A DNA stretch of 64,000 nt from Pseudanabaena minima (lineage in GTDB: Bacteria; Cyanobacteriota; Cyanobacteriia; Pseudanabaenales; Pseudanabaenaceae). The notes below the pieces were generated by a model. That model did not search any database, had not been told where the DNA came from, and saw nothing but the letters and a program-made list of their open reading frames with translations. The DNA is taken from contig NZ_CP159508.1 of the NCBI RefSeq assembly GCF_051131155.1, positions 434,001-498,000 of the forward strand, in the 5' to 3' direction. The translations under genes were made by a program, and so were the position numbers. Shown in pieces: positions 41,014-49,829 of this stretch (its first letter is position 1; each line of letters begins with the position of its first letter).

Positions 41014-44000
41014 ATGGGAAATGTAGAAAAAGATGATCGCCTCAGAGAAGTAGCACAAATTTACAATCCATCGCGTTCTTACTATCAAAAACAAGGCGGT
41101 GTAGAGCGTTTGATTGACCTGATCGCCACAAAGATCCGTCAATCCCTTCAGGATGACTTCCAAAAACAACGGGACTGGGATCTGCTGATCATGTCGATTG
41201 CCTCCAAAATTCGGCAATCTCTTCAGCTAGGCGAGATTTTGCAAACCACAGTCGATGAAGTACATCAATTGCTGCGATGCGATCGCGTTTTGCTGTACAA
41301 ATTTGCTCCCGATTGGAGTGGTCAAGTGATAGTCGAGGCAATATCTGCTCCCCAATGGTCATTGCTTGATCGCGTAGTGGTGGATGAGTGCTTTGAGGCA
41401 TCTTGGCTAGAACCATACCAAGAATCAAAATTTGTGGCGATCTCCGATGTCGAGAATGCAGATCTAACTCCTTGCCATGCCAATTTTTTGGCTGAATTTC
41501 AGATTAAAGCCAATTTGGTTGTCCCCGTTTTCCAAGAATCCAGTCTTTGGGGACTACTGATTGCCCATCACTGCACAGCTACCCGTCAATGGCGTACCCA
41601 AGAAATTGAAGGATTGCAGCGTATTGCTGTGGAGGTGGGCATTGCGATCCGTCAAGCGATGTTGGTGGAGGAGTTGCAAGCTGCAAAAATGGATCTAGAA
41701 GCGCAAGTGATAGTACGGACTCAGCAGATTGAGGCGGCAAATCAACAGCGTTTTCAATTGGCGGCGATCGTCGAATCTTCACGAGATGCCATTATTAGTA
41801 AAACCACCGATGGGATCGTTACCAGTTGGAATCGGGCTGCCAAACAGCTATTTGGTTACAATGCCGAAGAAATGATTGGCTCATCGATTAATAAGTTAAT
41901 TCCGATCGCACTGCAAGAAGAAGCGATAAAAACCTTGCAATCGGTTTGCCAAGGCAAAATTGTCGCTACTTACGAAACCAAAAGGATACATAAGGACGGC
42001 AGTTTGCTAGATGTGGCTTTGACGATCTCACCAATTTATAACGAAGCGGGGCAAGTAGTAGGCGCTTCAAAGATAGCCCGTGATATTCGCGATCGTAAAC
42101 AAGCAGAAATCGCCATACGTGAAAGCGAAGCGAGGTATGCCGCCTTAACCAAAGCTGCTCCAGTAGCAATCTTTCGGTTTGACCTTGAGGGCAAAGTCAT
42201 CTATATGGATGGGGGCTGGAGCAAGATGACAGGTAAACCCACAAGTTTTGCCCTTGGCTATCGGTGGCTAGAAATGATTCACCCTGATGATGTTGGCTAT
42301 ATCCAAGCCAATGTGCAGCAATGGCTAGAGGCGAAGGATGGCAGTCTATTTCAGAATGAAGCACGGGTTTTGCGTGATGATGACAGCATTGTCTGGCTTT
42401 ACAGCCAAATGCGCCCTGAGATAAATGATGACGGCGAAATCATTGGCTATGTGGGGACTTTGACGGATATTAGCGATCGCAAACAGATCGAATTAGCACT
42501 CCAAATCAGTGAATCGCGCTTACAAAAAAGTGAAGCATCATTACGAGAAGCCCAGAGAATTGCCAATATTGGGAATTGGGAATTTGATGTTCAAAATCAG
42601 AAAATCACTTGGTCAAAGGAACTTTTTGGGATGTTTGGACTTGATCCTAATCAGCCAGAACCAGAATATGCAGAGTATCTGCAAATGATCCATGCCGATG
42701 ATCGTGAAACCTTTCAAAGAGTTGTCGGACAGGCGATCGTCAAAGGTGATCCCTACAAAATCGACTACCGTGCTGTTTTACCCGATGGTTCTATCCATTA
42801 TCATGAGGGACGCGCCGAGGCAGTCAAAGATTCCCAAGACAATGTGATCAAGCTCATGGGGATATGTCTAGATATTACCGAGCGTAAGGAATTAGAAATT
42901 AACTTAGCCCAAGCCAAAGCCAAAGCCGAAGAAGCAACTCAGATCAAAAGTTCCTTCCTTGCAAGTATGAGCCATGAGATCCGCACTCCTATGAATGGTG
43001 TATTGGGCATGGTAGATATTCTGGCAAGTACTCCACTAAATGAAGAACAGCAAGACTTTGTAAAAACAATTAAAGATAGTGGCGAAATTCTGTTGTCGCT
43101 GATCAATGACATTCTCGACTTCTCCAAAATTGAAGCAGGAATGCTAGATATGGAAGCAAGGGATTTTGTCTTAGAAGAGGCAATCTCAGGGGTTTATCAG
43201 TTATTACGAAGTCAAGCTATTGATCAGCAAGTCTCCCTCGAATATGCGATCGCCTCTCACATTCCCAAAACTCTAATTGGCGACTCTACCCGTCTGCGTC
43301 AAATCATCCTCAATCTCGTGGGTAATGCTCTGAAGTTTAGTAAACCGAATGGAAAAGTTACCGTTACAGTTAATGGGCGTGATGTTACTGATTCAAGCCA
43401 TGACTCTCCTCAATATGAGCTACTCTTTGCTGTCTCAGATAAAGGTATTGGCATCGAAGGCGATCGCATTACAAAGTTATTTCAACCCTTCATCCAAGCC
43501 GATGCCTCCATTAGCCGTAAATATGGAGGCACAGGGCTAGGCTTGGCGATTAGCAAACGTCTTGTAGAATTAATGGGCGGTACAATTTGGGTAGAGAGCT
43601 TTGGACAAGTGGGAGGCAAACCTCCTCTAGATTGGCAATTGCCTTTTCCTTCACAATCTCAAGGTTCAATTTTCTACTTTACAGTTACCTTAGCTCTCAA
43701 CAATAAAATCGAGCAATCATCAATCGCCTTAGCGAACGAGACTCCAATTGTAACCACCAACCATAAGCCTCCTTTGCGGATTCTACTGGTAGAAGACAGT
43801 CCTGTTAATCAGAAAGTTGCTCAGGCAGTATTCAGGAAAATTGGCTACCCATTGGAGGCGATCGCCAATAATGGAATAGAAGCAGTTTCCCTAGTTCAAA
43901 AACATGATTACGATCTCATCTTGATGGATATGCAAATGCCAGAAATGGATGGAATTACTGCTACAAAAATAATTCGTCAAGATTTAAATAAAAAAGTTCC

Positions 44001-44145
44001 GATTGTTGCCTTGACAGCTAACGCTATGCACGAAGATCGCCAAATCTGTCTGGACGCAGGGATGAATGACTTTATGAGTAAGCCTTTTAACACCAAAATG
44101 ATTACAGACTTTATGAATGATTTCCATAACCCGACTAGGGAATAG
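41014..44145 (+). CDS. DXCF-cyanobacteriochrome hybrid histidine kinase
   Basis: A 1043-residue hybrid kinase. The GAF domain (about 55-215) carries the DXCF motif Asp124-Glu-Cys126-Phe and the bilin-binding Cys154-His155, 28 residues apart, plus LWGLLIAHHC and KANLVVPV; this is the blue/green-type cyanobacteriochrome signature. Three PAS domains follow (about 235-350, 365-485, 500-620), then HisKA (His654 in SMSHEIRTPMNG), HATPase_c (LNLVGNALKF, DKGIGIEG, YGGTGLGLAI) and a C-terminal receiver (Asp972 in LILMDMQMPEMDG). No membrane helix. It stands between the acnB relic and acnB, so it may have been inserted there. Bilin type and output are not shown by sequence. Confidence 0.9.
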   Translation: MGNVEKDDRLREVAQIYNPSRSYYQKQGGVERLIDLIATKIRQSLQDDFQKQRDWDLLIMSIASKIRQSLQLGEILQTTVDEVHQLLRCDRVLLYKFAPDWSGQVIVEAISAPQWSLLDRVVVDECFEASWLEPYQESKFVAISDVENADLTPCHANFLAEFQIKANLVVPVFQESSLWGLLIAHHCTATRQWRTQEIEGLQRIAVEVGIAIRQAMLVEELQAAKMDLEAQVIVRTQQIEAANQQRFQLAAIVESSRDAIISKTTDGIVTSWNRAAKQLFGYNAEEMIGSSINKLIPIALQEEAIKTLQSVCQGKIVATYETKRIHKDGSLLDVALTISPIYNEAGQVVGASKIARDIRDRKQAEIAIRESEARYAALTKAAPVAIFRFDLEGKVIYMDGGWSKMTGKPTSFALGYRWLEMIHPDDVGYIQANVQQWLEAKDGSLFQNEARVLRDDDSIVWLYSQMRPEINDDGEIIGYVGTLTDISDRKQIELALQISESRLQKSEASLREAQRIANIGNWEFDVQNQKITWSKELFGMFGLDPNQPEPEYAEYLQMIHADDRETFQRVVGQAIVKGDPYKIDYRAVLPDGSIHYHEGRAEAVKDSQDNVIKLMGICLDITERKELEINLAQAKAKAEEATQIKSSFLASMSHEIRTPMNGVLGMVDILASTPLNEEQQDFVKTIKDSGEILLSLINDILDFSKIEAGMLDMEARDFVLEEAISGVYQLLRSQAIDQQVSLEYAIASHIPKTLIGDSTRLRQIILNLVGNALKFSKPNGKVTVTVNGRDVTDSSHDSPQYELLFAVSDKGIGIEGDRITKLFQPFIQADASISRKYGGTGLGLAISKRLVELMGGTIWVESFGQVGGKPPLDWQLPFPSQSQGSIFYFTVTLALNNKIEQSSIALANETPIVTTNHKPPLRILLVEDSPVNQKVAQAVFRKIGYPLEAIANNGIEAVSLVQKHDYDLILMDMQMPEMDGITATKIIRQDLNKKVPIVALTANAMHEDRQICLDAGMNDFMSKPFNTKMITDFMNDFHNPTRE

Positions 44146-44371
44146 CAAAGTACTTAGAGTCCTAGTGAGCCTCATTTTGAATACCAACGAGAAAGTTATA
44201 TCAAAAATCTGTTCGATAGAATAGAGACATTGTTCAAATCAACTCCTAATCGTCTAATTTTGCATTCAAGATAATTGTAACGCGATCGCTTAATTGCTGT
44301 ATTTTACGCACCAAAGTTGATTAGGATCGATGATAGATTAAGTATTTGTATAAAATTAAAAATAACACCGT

Positions 44372-46972
44372 ATGTTATCAGCCTACCGTGACCATGTTGC
44401 CGAACGTGCAGCCCAAGGAATTCCCCCTTTGCCCCTCAATGCTCAGCAAGCCTCAGCCCTTTGTGAGCTATTGCAAAATCCCCCCGCAGGCGAAGAGGAA
44501 TTTTTACTAGCGTTACTACGCGATCGCATTCCCCCTGGGGTCGATCAAGCTGCTTATGTAAAGGCGGGTTGGCTAACAGCAATCGCTAAGGGTGAAGTTA
44601 AATCGCCTCTAGTATCTCCCAGCGATGCGGTGGAACTGCTCGGCACGATGGTCGGTGGCTATAACGTGCATACCTTGATTGATTTGTTAAGCAATGATGA
44701 TTTAGGTGATTTAGCAGCAAAAGCGCTTAAAAAGACCCTGCTCGTATTTGATGCCTTTAACCAAGTTTTAGAATTATCGCAAACTAACGCCAGAGCCAAA
44801 GCGGTCATCGATTCATGGGCCGCAGCCGAATGGTTTACCAGTCGCCCCGCCTTGCCTGAAACTGTGACTGTAACCGTATTTAAAGTCACAGGCGAAATTA
44901 ATACCGATGACTTCTCTCCTGCATCCCAAGCATTCTCTCGTCCTGACATTCCCCTCCATGCACTCTGTATGTTGGAGTCGCGCATTCCCGATGGTTTAAA
45001 AACCATTGCCGAACTCAAGGAAAAGGGTCATCCCGTCGCCTTTGTCGGTGATGTCGTTGGCACAGGTTCTTCACGCAAATCCGCGATTAACTCGGTGCTG
45101 TGGCACATCGGTAACGACATTCCTTTCATTCCCAACAAGCGATCGGGCGGCGTAATTTTAGGAAGCACGATCGCACCGATCTTCTTTAATACTGCCGAAG
45201 ATGCGGGAGCCTTACCAATTCAGTGTGATGTCACCAAAATGGAAACTGGCGATGTGATTACGATCCACACTCGCGAAGGCAAAATCACGAACGCCGCAGG
45301 GGAAACTCTCTCTACTTTCAATCTCACCCCCGACACGATCGCCGATGAAGTTCGTGCAGGTGGTCGTATTCCTCTCTTAATTGGTCGTAGCCTTACCGCT
45401 AGAACTCGTCAAGCCTTGGGACTTCCCGCCAGTGATGTATTCATTCTTCCCGCCACTCCCGCCGACACAGGCAAAGGCTACACCCTCGCCCAAAAAATGG
45501 TGGGCAAAGCTTGCGGTGTCGCTGGTGTGCGTCCCTACACTTCCTGTGAACCCTTGATGACCACCGTTGGTTCTCAAGATACAACGGGTCCCATGACTCG
45601 CGATGAATTGCAGGAACTCGCTTGCTTAGGATTTAGCGCTGACTTGGTAATGCAGAGCTTCTGCCATACTGCCGCCTATCCCAAGCCTACCGACATCAAA
45701 ACCCATAAGGAACTTCCCGACTTCTTCTCCAATCGTGGCGGCGTAGCCCTCCGTCCCAACGATGGCATTATCCATTCTTGGTTAAATAGAATGCTCTTGC
45801 CTGATACCGTTGGCACTGGTGGCGATTCCCATACCCGTTTCCCCTTGGGCATCTCCTTCCCCGCAGGTTCGGGACTCGTTGCCTTTGCTGCTGCCCTTGG
45901 GATCATGCCTCTCGATATGCCCGAATCAGTTCTAGTGCGCTTTAAAGGCGAATTGCAACCAGGGGTAACATTGCGCGATATCGTCAATGCGATTCCCTAT
46001 GTTGCCATTCAGCGCGGCTTGCTCACCGTTGAGAAGAAGAACAAAAAGAATGTCTTCGCAGGTCGAATTATGGAAATCGAAGGTTTGCCCGATCTCAAAG
46101 TAGAGCAAGCATTTGAACTCACCGATGCCACAGCCGAGCGTTCCTGCTCTGGTAGCACGATTAAGCTCAGTACTGAAACCGTTGCCGAGTACTTGCGATC
46201 GAATGTCGCGCTGATGAAGAACATGATCGCTCGCGGCTACAGCGATGCTAAGACTCTATTACGCCGTATCGCCAAAATGGAAGAATGGCTGGCTAATCCT
46301 GTTCTATTGGAAGCCGATCCCGATGCCGAATATGCAGAAATCATCGAGATCGATCTCAATGAGATCAAGGAGCCAATCGTCGCCGCACCTAACGATCCTG
46401 ACAATGTGAAGTTGCTCTCGGAAGTAGCAGGCGATCGCGTGGATGAAGTCTTTATCGGTTCCTGCATGACCAATATCGGACATTACCGCGCCGCCGCTAA
46501 GGTTCTCGAAAAAGAAGCCGCCGTCAAAGCCCGTCTCTGGGTCGCACCACCCACCCGCATGGATGAGTTCCAACTCAAAGAGGAAGGAATCTACAGCACC
46601 TTTGGTGTGGCTGGAGCCAGAACCGAAGTCCCCGGCTGCTCTCTCTGCATGGGTAATCAGGCAAGGGTTGCCGATGGCGCGACCGTATTCTCCACTTCCA
46701 CTCGCAACTTCAATAACCGCATGGGCAAGGATGCTCAAGTCTATCTCGGTTCCGCCGAACTCGCGGCAGTCTGTGCCTTGCTAGGCAAGATTCCGACTGT
46801 GGAAGAGTATCAAGCGATCGTCACGAAGAAGATAGATCCTTTTGCAAGTTCTTTGTATCGCTATCTCAATTTCGATCAAATTGCCAATTTTGAAGATCAA
46901 GGTCGGGTGATTCCCCTAGACCAAATGCCTCGTATTGAAGACATTTTGGGTATGCCTGTAACTGCAAAGTAG
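44372..46972 (+). CDS. acnB: Aconitate hydratase B
   Basis: Isomerises citrate and isocitrate with a [4Fe-4S] cluster; in the B type a HEAT-like N-terminal domain and the swivel domain precede the catalytic domains. The 866-residue product has EFLLALLRDRIPPGVDQAAY near residue 45, GEINTDDFSPASQAFSRPDI, VGDVVGTGSSRKSAINSVLW, TVGTGGDSHTRFPLGISFPA and cluster cysteines in FIGSCMTNIGHYRAA and GCSLCMGNQ. Aconitase B is the usual cyanobacterial form. The leader region is duplicated at 40563. A family A repeat starts 8 bp after the stop. Confidence 0.97.
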   Translation: MLSAYRDHVAERAAQGIPPLPLNAQQASALCELLQNPPAGEEEFLLALLRDRIPPGVDQAAYVKAGWLTAIAKGEVKSPLVSPSDAVELLGTMVGGYNVHTLIDLLSNDDLGDLAAKALKKTLLVFDAFNQVLELSQTNARAKAVIDSWAAAEWFTSRPALPETVTVTVFKVTGEINTDDFSPASQAFSRPDIPLHALCMLESRIPDGLKTIAELKEKGHPVAFVGDVVGTGSSRKSAINSVLWHIGNDIPFIPNKRSGGVILGSTIAPIFFNTAEDAGALPIQCDVTKMETGDVITIHTREGKITNAAGETLSTFNLTPDTIADEVRAGGRIPLLIGRSLTARTRQALGLPASDVFILPATPADTGKGYTLAQKMVGKACGVAGVRPYTSCEPLMTTVGSQDTTGPMTRDELQELACLGFSADLVMQSFCHTAAYPKPTDIKTHKELPDFFSNRGGVALRPNDGIIHSWLNRMLLPDTVGTGGDSHTRFPLGISFPAGSGLVAFAAALGIMPLDMPESVLVRFKGELQPGVTLRDIVNAIPYVAIQRGLLTVEKKNKKNVFAGRIMEIEGLPDLKVEQAFELTDATAERSCSGSTIKLSTETVAEYLRSNVALMKNMIARGYSDAKTLLRRIAKMEEWLANPVLLEADPDAEYAEIIEIDLNEIKEPIVAAPNDPDNVKLLSEVAGDRVDEVFIGSCMTNIGHYRAAAKVLEKEAAVKARLWVAPPTRMDEFQLKEEGIYSTFGVAGARTEVPGCSLCMGNQARVADGATVFSTSTRNFNNRMGKDAQVYLGSAELAAVCALLGKIPTVEEYQAIVTKKIDPFASSLYRYLNFDQIANFEDQGRVIPLDQMPRIEDILGMPVTAK

Positions 46973-46979
46973 TAATTTA

Positions 46980-47090
46980 ACGTCAGTTCGACGAAAGCAA
47001 AAAAAGCTAAGAATCGCTAAGCGATTCCTAGCTTTTTTTGCTATTTGCGACGTGCGAAGCACGCCGCAAATAGCTATATCGAACTGACGT
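46980..47090 (-). mobile_element. Family A element, copy A5
   Basis: A full-length 111-bp copy with matching ends ACGTCAGTTCGA and TCGAACTGACGT. Hairpin 2 is changed to GCAAAAAAAGCTAAGAATCG around TAA but remains paired; hairpin 1 is GCTATTTGCGACGTGC around GAA. The left flank is TAATTTA; the right flank is family B sequence (TAACAAG), so no duplication remains. Confidence 0.8.
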
Positions 47091-47203
47091 TAACAAGAAT
47101 GGTGGCAGCTATAGCAATGTAAGTTTTGCTTAGGACATAAAACCAAAAAGATGAGTGGCGGCGCGAAGCGCCGCCATCATCTTTTTGGTTTTGATTTGTC
47201 AAA
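47091..47203. repeat. Family B element, copy B7, joined to A5
   Basis: AACAAGAATGGTGGCAGC continues directly from A5; the core is ACCAAAAAGATGAGTGGCGG around CGCGAAGCG, with right inner arm GGTTTTGATTTGTC. The next bases AACGTGAGTTCTATAT are a further family A end, so several elements have recombined here. Confidence 0.7.
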
Positions 47204-47219
47204 CGTGAGTTCTATATGT

Positions 47220-48353
47220 TTAAAGGCTTACTAAATTGTCGCGATGAATTACAGTCTCTTCACCATCAAAGCCTAGCAGTTTAGGGATATCTTCTGATTG
47301 AGAACCAAGAATACGAAGGATATCACTACTGCTGTAGTTAGAAATTCCCCTCGCGATTTCTTTGCCATCACGATCGCATAAACTCACAGACTCATTCGCA
47401 TCAAACTTGCCTTCTACTTGCATAATTCCCGCAGGTAAAAGCGATCGCCCTTTGCGAATAACAGCCTGTACAGCTCCATCATCTAAGAATAACTTGCCCA
47501 AAGGAACCATACCATAGGCAATCCAGCGTTTACGAGCATTCACTGTTTTGGGTTGAGCCGCAAATTGCGTGCCGAAGTTCTCGCCGTGAAGAATCGCTAA
47601 CATGCGATCGGGAAAAGCACCCCTAGTGATTACTGTGCGAACGCCTGCTGCCGAAGCAATTCTAGCCGCATCGAGTTTTGTGGTCATGCCGCCAGTTCCC
47701 CATTGTGTGCCACCACCTTGAGCGCCTAATGCTTGCTTCTCTCCGATCGCTTGTCGAAGTTCTTGAAGTTCTGAATATTCCACAAACTCAATCGGTTTAG
47801 CTTCAGGATTTTGACGTGGATCGTCAGAATATAGGCGATCAACATCGGTTAGTAGAAATAACCAATCAGCTTCGACAAGACTAGCTACTAGAGCCGATAG
47901 CGTGTCATTATCACCAAATTTCAATTCATCGACAGCAACCGTATCATTCTCATTCACAATTGGCACTACGCCCATTTCCAATAATTCATGGAATGTGGCA
48001 TGGACATTCATATAATGCTGACGCTGAATCAGATTTCCACGTGTTAATAAAACTTGAGCGACAGGCTGTTGCAAAGAACCAAAAAAGTCATCATAAATCC
48101 TGATTAAGCGCCCTTGTCCTACAGCAGCGACGGCTTGCTTTTTGGAGATTTTGCGCGGACGCTGTTTCAGTCCCAGTCTGCCACAGCCAATTCCCACTGC
48201 ACCCGAAGAAACTAAGACAACACTATGCCCCTCCCGTCGTAGATGCACGATCGCTTCAACTAATTTGGCGATCGTCGCTAGTTGCAAATCTCCTGATTCA
48301 GGATGACTGAGGCTAGACGTGCCAATTTTAATAACAATGATCTGCGGTTGCAT
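47220..48353 (-). CDS. proB: Glutamate 5-kinase
   Basis: Phosphorylates glutamate as the first step of proline synthesis. The 377-residue product has the amino acid kinase domain (about 1-260: VIKIGTSSLSHPESGD, VSSGAVGIGCGRLGL, VNENDTVAVDELKFGDNDTL, LLTDVDRLYSDDPR, GTGGMTTKLDAARIA) and a C-terminal PUA domain (about 280-365), as in E. coli ProB. Feedback inhibition by proline is known for the family. No proA is adjacent. The gene ends among family A/B repeats. Confidence 0.97.
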   Translation of the reverse strand: MQPQIIVIKIGTSSLSHPESGDLQLATIAKLVEAIVHLRREGHSVVLVSSGAVGIGCGRLGLKQRPRKISKKQAVAAVGQGRLIRIYDDFFGSLQQPVAQVLLTRGNLIQRQHYMNVHATFHELLEMGVVPIVNENDTVAVDELKFGDNDTLSALVASLVEADWLFLLTDVDRLYSDDPRQNPEAKPIEFVEYSELQELRQAIGEKQALGAQGGGTQWGTGGMTTKLDAARIASAAGVRTVITRGAFPDRMLAILHGENFGTQFAAQPKTVNARKRWIAYGMVPLGKLFLDDGAVQAVIRKGRSLLPAGIMQVEGKFDANESVSLCDRDGKEIARGISNYSSSDILRILGSQSEDIPKLLGFDGEETVIHRDNLVSL

Positions 48354-48414
48354 TTGTAAAGAGTAGGATAAAAAATCTAGCGATTTTTTATCCTACAGTG
48401 CTTTGCGCTGAAAT

Positions 48415-48477
48415 AAAACCCAATATTTATGTTGAGAGTGTTGTAAAGCAACACTCTCAACATAAATATTGGGTTTT
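48415..48477. terminator. Long hairpin between cpdA-like gene and proB
   Basis: AAAACCCAATATTTATGTTG with GAGAGTGTTG pairs over 29 bp with its reverse complement around TAAAG. It resembles the family B core without its outer arms. It follows the stop codon of the phosphodiesterase gene on the minus strand; a second palindrome (GTAGGATAAAAAATC, 48363-48396) lies between it and the proB start. Confidence 0.7.
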
Positions 48478-48512
48478 GTTAATGATGCAGTTGATGTAGT
48501 GAGGTTGTAGTT

Positions 48513-49325
48513 TTAATAGCCGATCGCTGCGAGATCAGGATGGAAACTGCCAACTTTGAGACGATGGACTTCTGTTTCCATTATGCCGTTAGGATATAGA
48601 CGTAAATGGCGAAATCCGGGGGGCTGACTGTCAATTTGGAACTTTTGATTTTTGGGCTCAAACTGAATACAAGTCGAAGGAGTCACTAAACAACGTACAG
48701 AATTATGGGGAGTTTCATAAACTTGATCAAAGTCTTGATGGGCATGTCCATTCAAGACCACTTCTATTTGTGGATGGCGATCGCAAATTTCCCAGAACTG
48801 ATCTTGATTTTCTAAACAAATACCATCAATCCATTTGGAACCAAGTGGCACCGCAGGATGATGAAAGGCGATTAAAGTCGGGCGATCAGGATGCGCTGCC
48901 AGCGTATCTTCTAGCCATAATAATTCCGATGCTGCTAAGTATCCGTGCACTGCGCCGACAACAACTGAGCTAAGTAACAAAATTCTCCACTTACCCACAT
49001 CTAGCGATCGGCTAAGGTGAACATATTCGCTAGGTAAATGCGCTTGCATCAAGGGCAAATCATCATGATTACCAGCTAAGCAATAGGAATGAATCCCAAA
49101 CTTATCTAGCGATCGCCTCAAGCGATCATATGATGTAGCACTACCATCTTGAGTCAAATCCCCTGTCAAAAGTAATAAATCAATCTGCGGCAAGGTTCTT
49201 TTAATATTAACTAAAACCTCTTGAAAAGAGGCTTCTGTTTGAATGCCAACCAAAGATTGTTCGATATCTTCAAATAGATGAATATCAGTTAATTGTGCAA
49301 TGGAAACGAAACTACCATAATTCAT
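48513..49325 (-). CDS. cpdA: CpdA-type cyclic nucleotide phosphodiesterase
   Basis: A 270-residue calcineurin-like metallophosphoesterase. The metal-binding motifs appear in order: AQLTDIHLF (Asp, His), LLTGDLTQDG (Asp), CLAGNHDD (Asn, His), FHHPAVPLGS (His) and VLNGHAHQDFD (His-x-His). The order and spacing match the class III cAMP phosphodiesterase CpdA, which hydrolyses cAMP to AMP; other substrates are possible. The start at 49325 (MNYGSFVS) or 49337 is uncertain. An adenylate cyclase gene and a CRP-like gene are in the same window, so a role in cAMP turnover is likely. Confidence 0.85.
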   Translation of the reverse strand: MNYGSFVSIAQLTDIHLFEDIEQSLVGIQTEASFQEVLVNIKRTLPQIDLLLLTGDLTQDGSATSYDRLRRSLDKFGIHSYCLAGNHDDLPLMQAHLPSEYVHLSRSLDVGKWRILLLSSVVVGAVHGYLAASELLWLEDTLAAHPDRPTLIAFHHPAVPLGSKWIDGICLENQDQFWEICDRHPQIEVVLNGHAHQDFDQVYETPHNSVRCLVTPSTCIQFEPKNQKFQIDSQPPGFRHLRLYPNGIMETEVHRLKVGSFHPDLAAIGY

Positions 49326-49337
49326 TGGATTCTTCAC

Positions 49338-49829
49338 ACTACCTAGGCTTGTACAGATAAGCTTTACAGCATTTACCGATCAAACGAACCACAGAATACT
49401 TCTGAAAGTGTTGCGAAGTAGCATTTTCAAAAAGATCTTGGCTTGTGTTTGATCACAAAGCGATGTAAGTAGCAACTATTTATTTCTATTGTTACTTTTT
49501 TAGAATACTTTTTTAGAATACTTGAATGCATCTAATAAAGCAGTAACTGCTCAGCCCATAGAGCAGAAGACCAGATTTTTAATCTGTTTACACTATTGTT
49601 TGAAAATTGTTTGAAACATTGTCAAAAAACTAAGGCAAAAAGCAGATATAAAAATCATATGTCTGTCTACTAACTTATGATATCTATAATCAGTGCAATG
49701 TGATTTGTATCACAGCATATCTAAGCTTTAAGTAGATGGGCATAATTAATTGCAAGACCAAACTTCTAAGATTGCGCTCCTTACGGGTGCAACCTTATGG
49801 GTTTAGGTAATTATTCTGCACAGGTAATT
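49338..49829. other. Intergenic region upstream of the HD hydrolase
   Basis: About 490 bp between divergent genes. It contains a weak hairpin (GAAAGTGTTGCGAAGTAGCA near 49403), plain AT-rich DNA, and a family D copy from about 49765 to 49835 (stem partner GTGCAACCTTATGG, tail AGGTAATTATTCTGCACAGG). The ATG at 49797 belongs to this repeat. No gene seen. Confidence 0.55.

Noticed and set aside
45377..46738. Long open frames antisense to acnB
   Set aside because: Shadow frames in a codon-biased gene with a complete aconitase on the other strand.
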